Part shown: positions 5,029-6,358 of the stretch, piece by piece
How positions within the stretch are numbered: the stretch's first letter is position 1
Layout: each line of letters starts with the position of its first letter
Source of the DNA: Dermatophilaceae bacterium
GTDB lineage: Bacteria > Actinomycetota > Actinomycetes > Actinomycetales > Dermatophilaceae
NCBI GenBank assembly: GCA_013361975.1
Contig: JABFXB010000249.1
Location: forward strand, 1-6,358
Reading direction: 5' to 3'
DNA length: 6,358 nucleotides
Program-made: the position numbers and the translations under genes
Notes under the pieces: model-generated
Seen by the model: the letters and a program-made list of their open reading frames with translations, nothing else
Databases searched by the model: none
Told to the model about the DNA's origin: nothing

Positions 5029-6358
5029 TCAGATGGCCGTGTCGTCGGCTATCTCGGGCTGGGTTTCTCCGGGGACCGCGCCGAGTGCCTCGCCCTCGGC
5101 CTCGTCGCCCTCCGCCTCGGCCGTCTCGGTGAGCGTGCTCGGGTCGAGGTCGGGGTCGCTCGTGGCCGCGGCGGGCGCGCCGATGCGGGCGCCGGCCTGG
5201 GCCGACTTGGTGCGCTCCTCGAGCTCGGCCACGACCATCGAGTGCTGGTCGACGCACATGACGACGAGGTCACCGGGGTTCGTGCGCCCGAGCACGTGAC
5301 GGGTGGCGTCCAGCTCGTCGAGGACGATCTCGACCTGGCGGCAGCGGGCACCCTCGGCCATGGCGGCACGCGCCCCTTCGGCCACCAGTGCGGCGCTCTC
5401 GCCCGCCTTGCGACCACGCAGCCGGGCGTCCTCGCGCACCACGAGGACGTCGAAGTGCTGCGCGGCCACGGCGCCGAGCTCTCGGATGTCGTCGTCGCGA
5501 CGGTCGCCGGCCGCGCCGACCATGCCGATGCGCGACGTGCGGCCGAGGTCGGCCTGCCCCTGCTTCTGGTCGGCGTAGCGGTCGACGAACGCGCCGAGCT
5601 CCTTCATGCCGGCCGCGTTGTGGCAGTAGTCGACGAAGACGTCGGCGTTGGCGACGTGGACGAGGTTCAGGCGACCGGGGGAGAGGTAGTACGTGGTCGC
5701 GAAGGTGCGCAGACCCTGGCGGATGTCGTGCAGGGGAGCCCCAGCCGCGAATGCCGCACCGGCCGCGGCCAGCGCGTTGGCGACGTTGAACCGGGCCGCA
5801 CCGCCGAAGGTCGACGGGAGCAGGTGCGTCCACGCGAGCTGCATGCTGCGGCGGCCGTGCTTGATGACGATCATCTCGCCGCGGTCGCTCGGCTCGAGCA
5901 CGACGGCGCGCCCGCCCCTACGGCAGTAGTCGTCGACGAACTCGCGGACTTCGCTGCCCGGTTCGGACATCGAGAACCAGACGATGCCGCCCGAGCACCG
6001 CCGCCGCATGTTGCGCACGTGCGGGTCATCGGCGTTCAGCACCGCGAAGCCGTCGCGCGGCACGGCCTCGACGATGACGGCCTTGACGTCGGCCAGCTGA
6101 CGAAGGGTGTCGATGCCCTTCATTCCCAGGTGGTCCGGCGCGATGTTGGTGACGACCGCGATGTCGTTGCGGTCGTAGCCGAGGCCCTCGCGCAGGATGC
6201 CTCCGCGGGCGACCTCCATGACGGCGAAGTCGACGCGCGGGTTCTGCAGCACCATCCGCGCCGACCGCGGCCCCGACGCGTCGGCCTTGATGACGAGCCG
6301 CTCGTCGATGACGACGCCGTCGGTCGAGGTCATGCCGACCTTGCGACCGAGGCCCTTG
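5029..6358 (-). CDS. cphA: cyanophycin synthetase CphA, C-terminal Mur ligase part (5' end outside window)
   Basis: 442 codons are visible, entering at the window edge with KGLGRKVGMTSTDGVVID, just after where the P-loop should be. CphA polymerises Asp and Arg into the storage polymer cyanophycin, and the Mur ligase domain adds Arg to the Asp side chain using ATP. Numbered from the first visible codon, the family motifs are VARGGIL (49-55), NIAPDHLG (71-78), K92 at the carbamylated-lysine position, NADDP (108-112), GRLN (228-231), DYCHNAAG (243-250) and GAAGDRRDDDI (281-291). All align readily with cyanobacterial CphA. The last 57 or so residues are an Ala/Glu/Asp/Pro-rich tail beyond the usual end of the family. 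The N-terminal and ATP-grasp domains cannot be checked, so a shorter CphA-like ligase without ATP-grasp remains possible. The gene is convergent with the Mur-ligase/TPR gene across the repeat array. Confidence 0.85.
   Translation of the reverse strand, partial: KGLGRKVGMTSTDGVVIDERLVIKADASGPRSARMVLQNPRVDFAVMEVARGGILREGLGYDRNDIAVVTNIAPDHLGMKGIDTLRQLADVKAVIVEAVPRDGFAVLNADDPHVRNMRRRCSGGIVWFSMSEPGSEVREFVDDYCRRGGRAVVLEPSDRGEMIVIKHGRRSMQLAWTHLLPSTFGGAARFNVANALAAAGAAFAAGAPLHDIRQGLRTFATTYYLSPGRLNLVHVANADVFVDYCHNAAGMKELGAFVDRYADQKQGQADLGRTSRIGMVGAAGDRRDDDIRELGAVAAQHFDVLVVREDARLRGRKAGESAALVAEGARAAMAEGARCRQVEIVLDELDATRHVLGRTNPGDLVVMCVDQHSMVVAELEERTKSAQAGARIGAPAAATSDPDLDPSTLTETAEAEGDEAEGEALGAVPGETQPEIADDTAI

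Overview
The window is high-GC DNA with actinobacterial character. Coding regions use G/C-ending codons, start codons are a mix of GTG and ATG, and the fatty-acid genes are closest to the mycobacterial MabA/InhA pair. The gene set (moaA, DUF3099, fabG-fabI, cphA) suggests a non-mycolate actinomycete. A member of the Micrococcales such as an Intrasporangiaceae relative is my guess, and it is not proven by the sequence.

Layout from left to right. Positions 3-107 (+) are the last 34 codons of moaA (molybdenum cofactor synthesis). Positions 153-685 (-) hold two small genes coupled by a GTGA stop/start overlap: a DUF3099 two-helix membrane protein and an 81-residue Cys/His protein. From about 700 (+) comes the fatty-acid operon: a promoter region with an inverted repeat, fabG (804-1556), an 81-nt gap carrying a perfect 9-bp palindrome, and fabI (1638-2399). 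Next is a 753-residue Mur-ligase-like protein (2450-4711, +). It has a cyanophycin-synthetase-like N-terminal segment and an intact Mur ligase module but no ATP-grasp domain, and it carries a C-terminal TPR-like extension. The 317-nt gap 4712-5028 has no convincing gene but contains a tandem array of palindromes about 51 bp apart. Positions 5029-6358 (-) are the C-terminal part of cyanophycin synthetase CphA, whose 5' part lies beyond the window.

How they fit together. FabG and FabI are the two reductases of type II fatty-acid elongation and are probably co-transcribed. The two Mur-ligase genes face each other tail to tail across the repeat array. CphA should make the Asp/Arg storage polymer cyanophycin. 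The shorter protein keeps the Mur-type ATP site but has lost the domain that adds aspartate, so it could be a single-reaction partner or a ligase for another substrate. This domain arrangement and the repeat array are the two most unusual things here.
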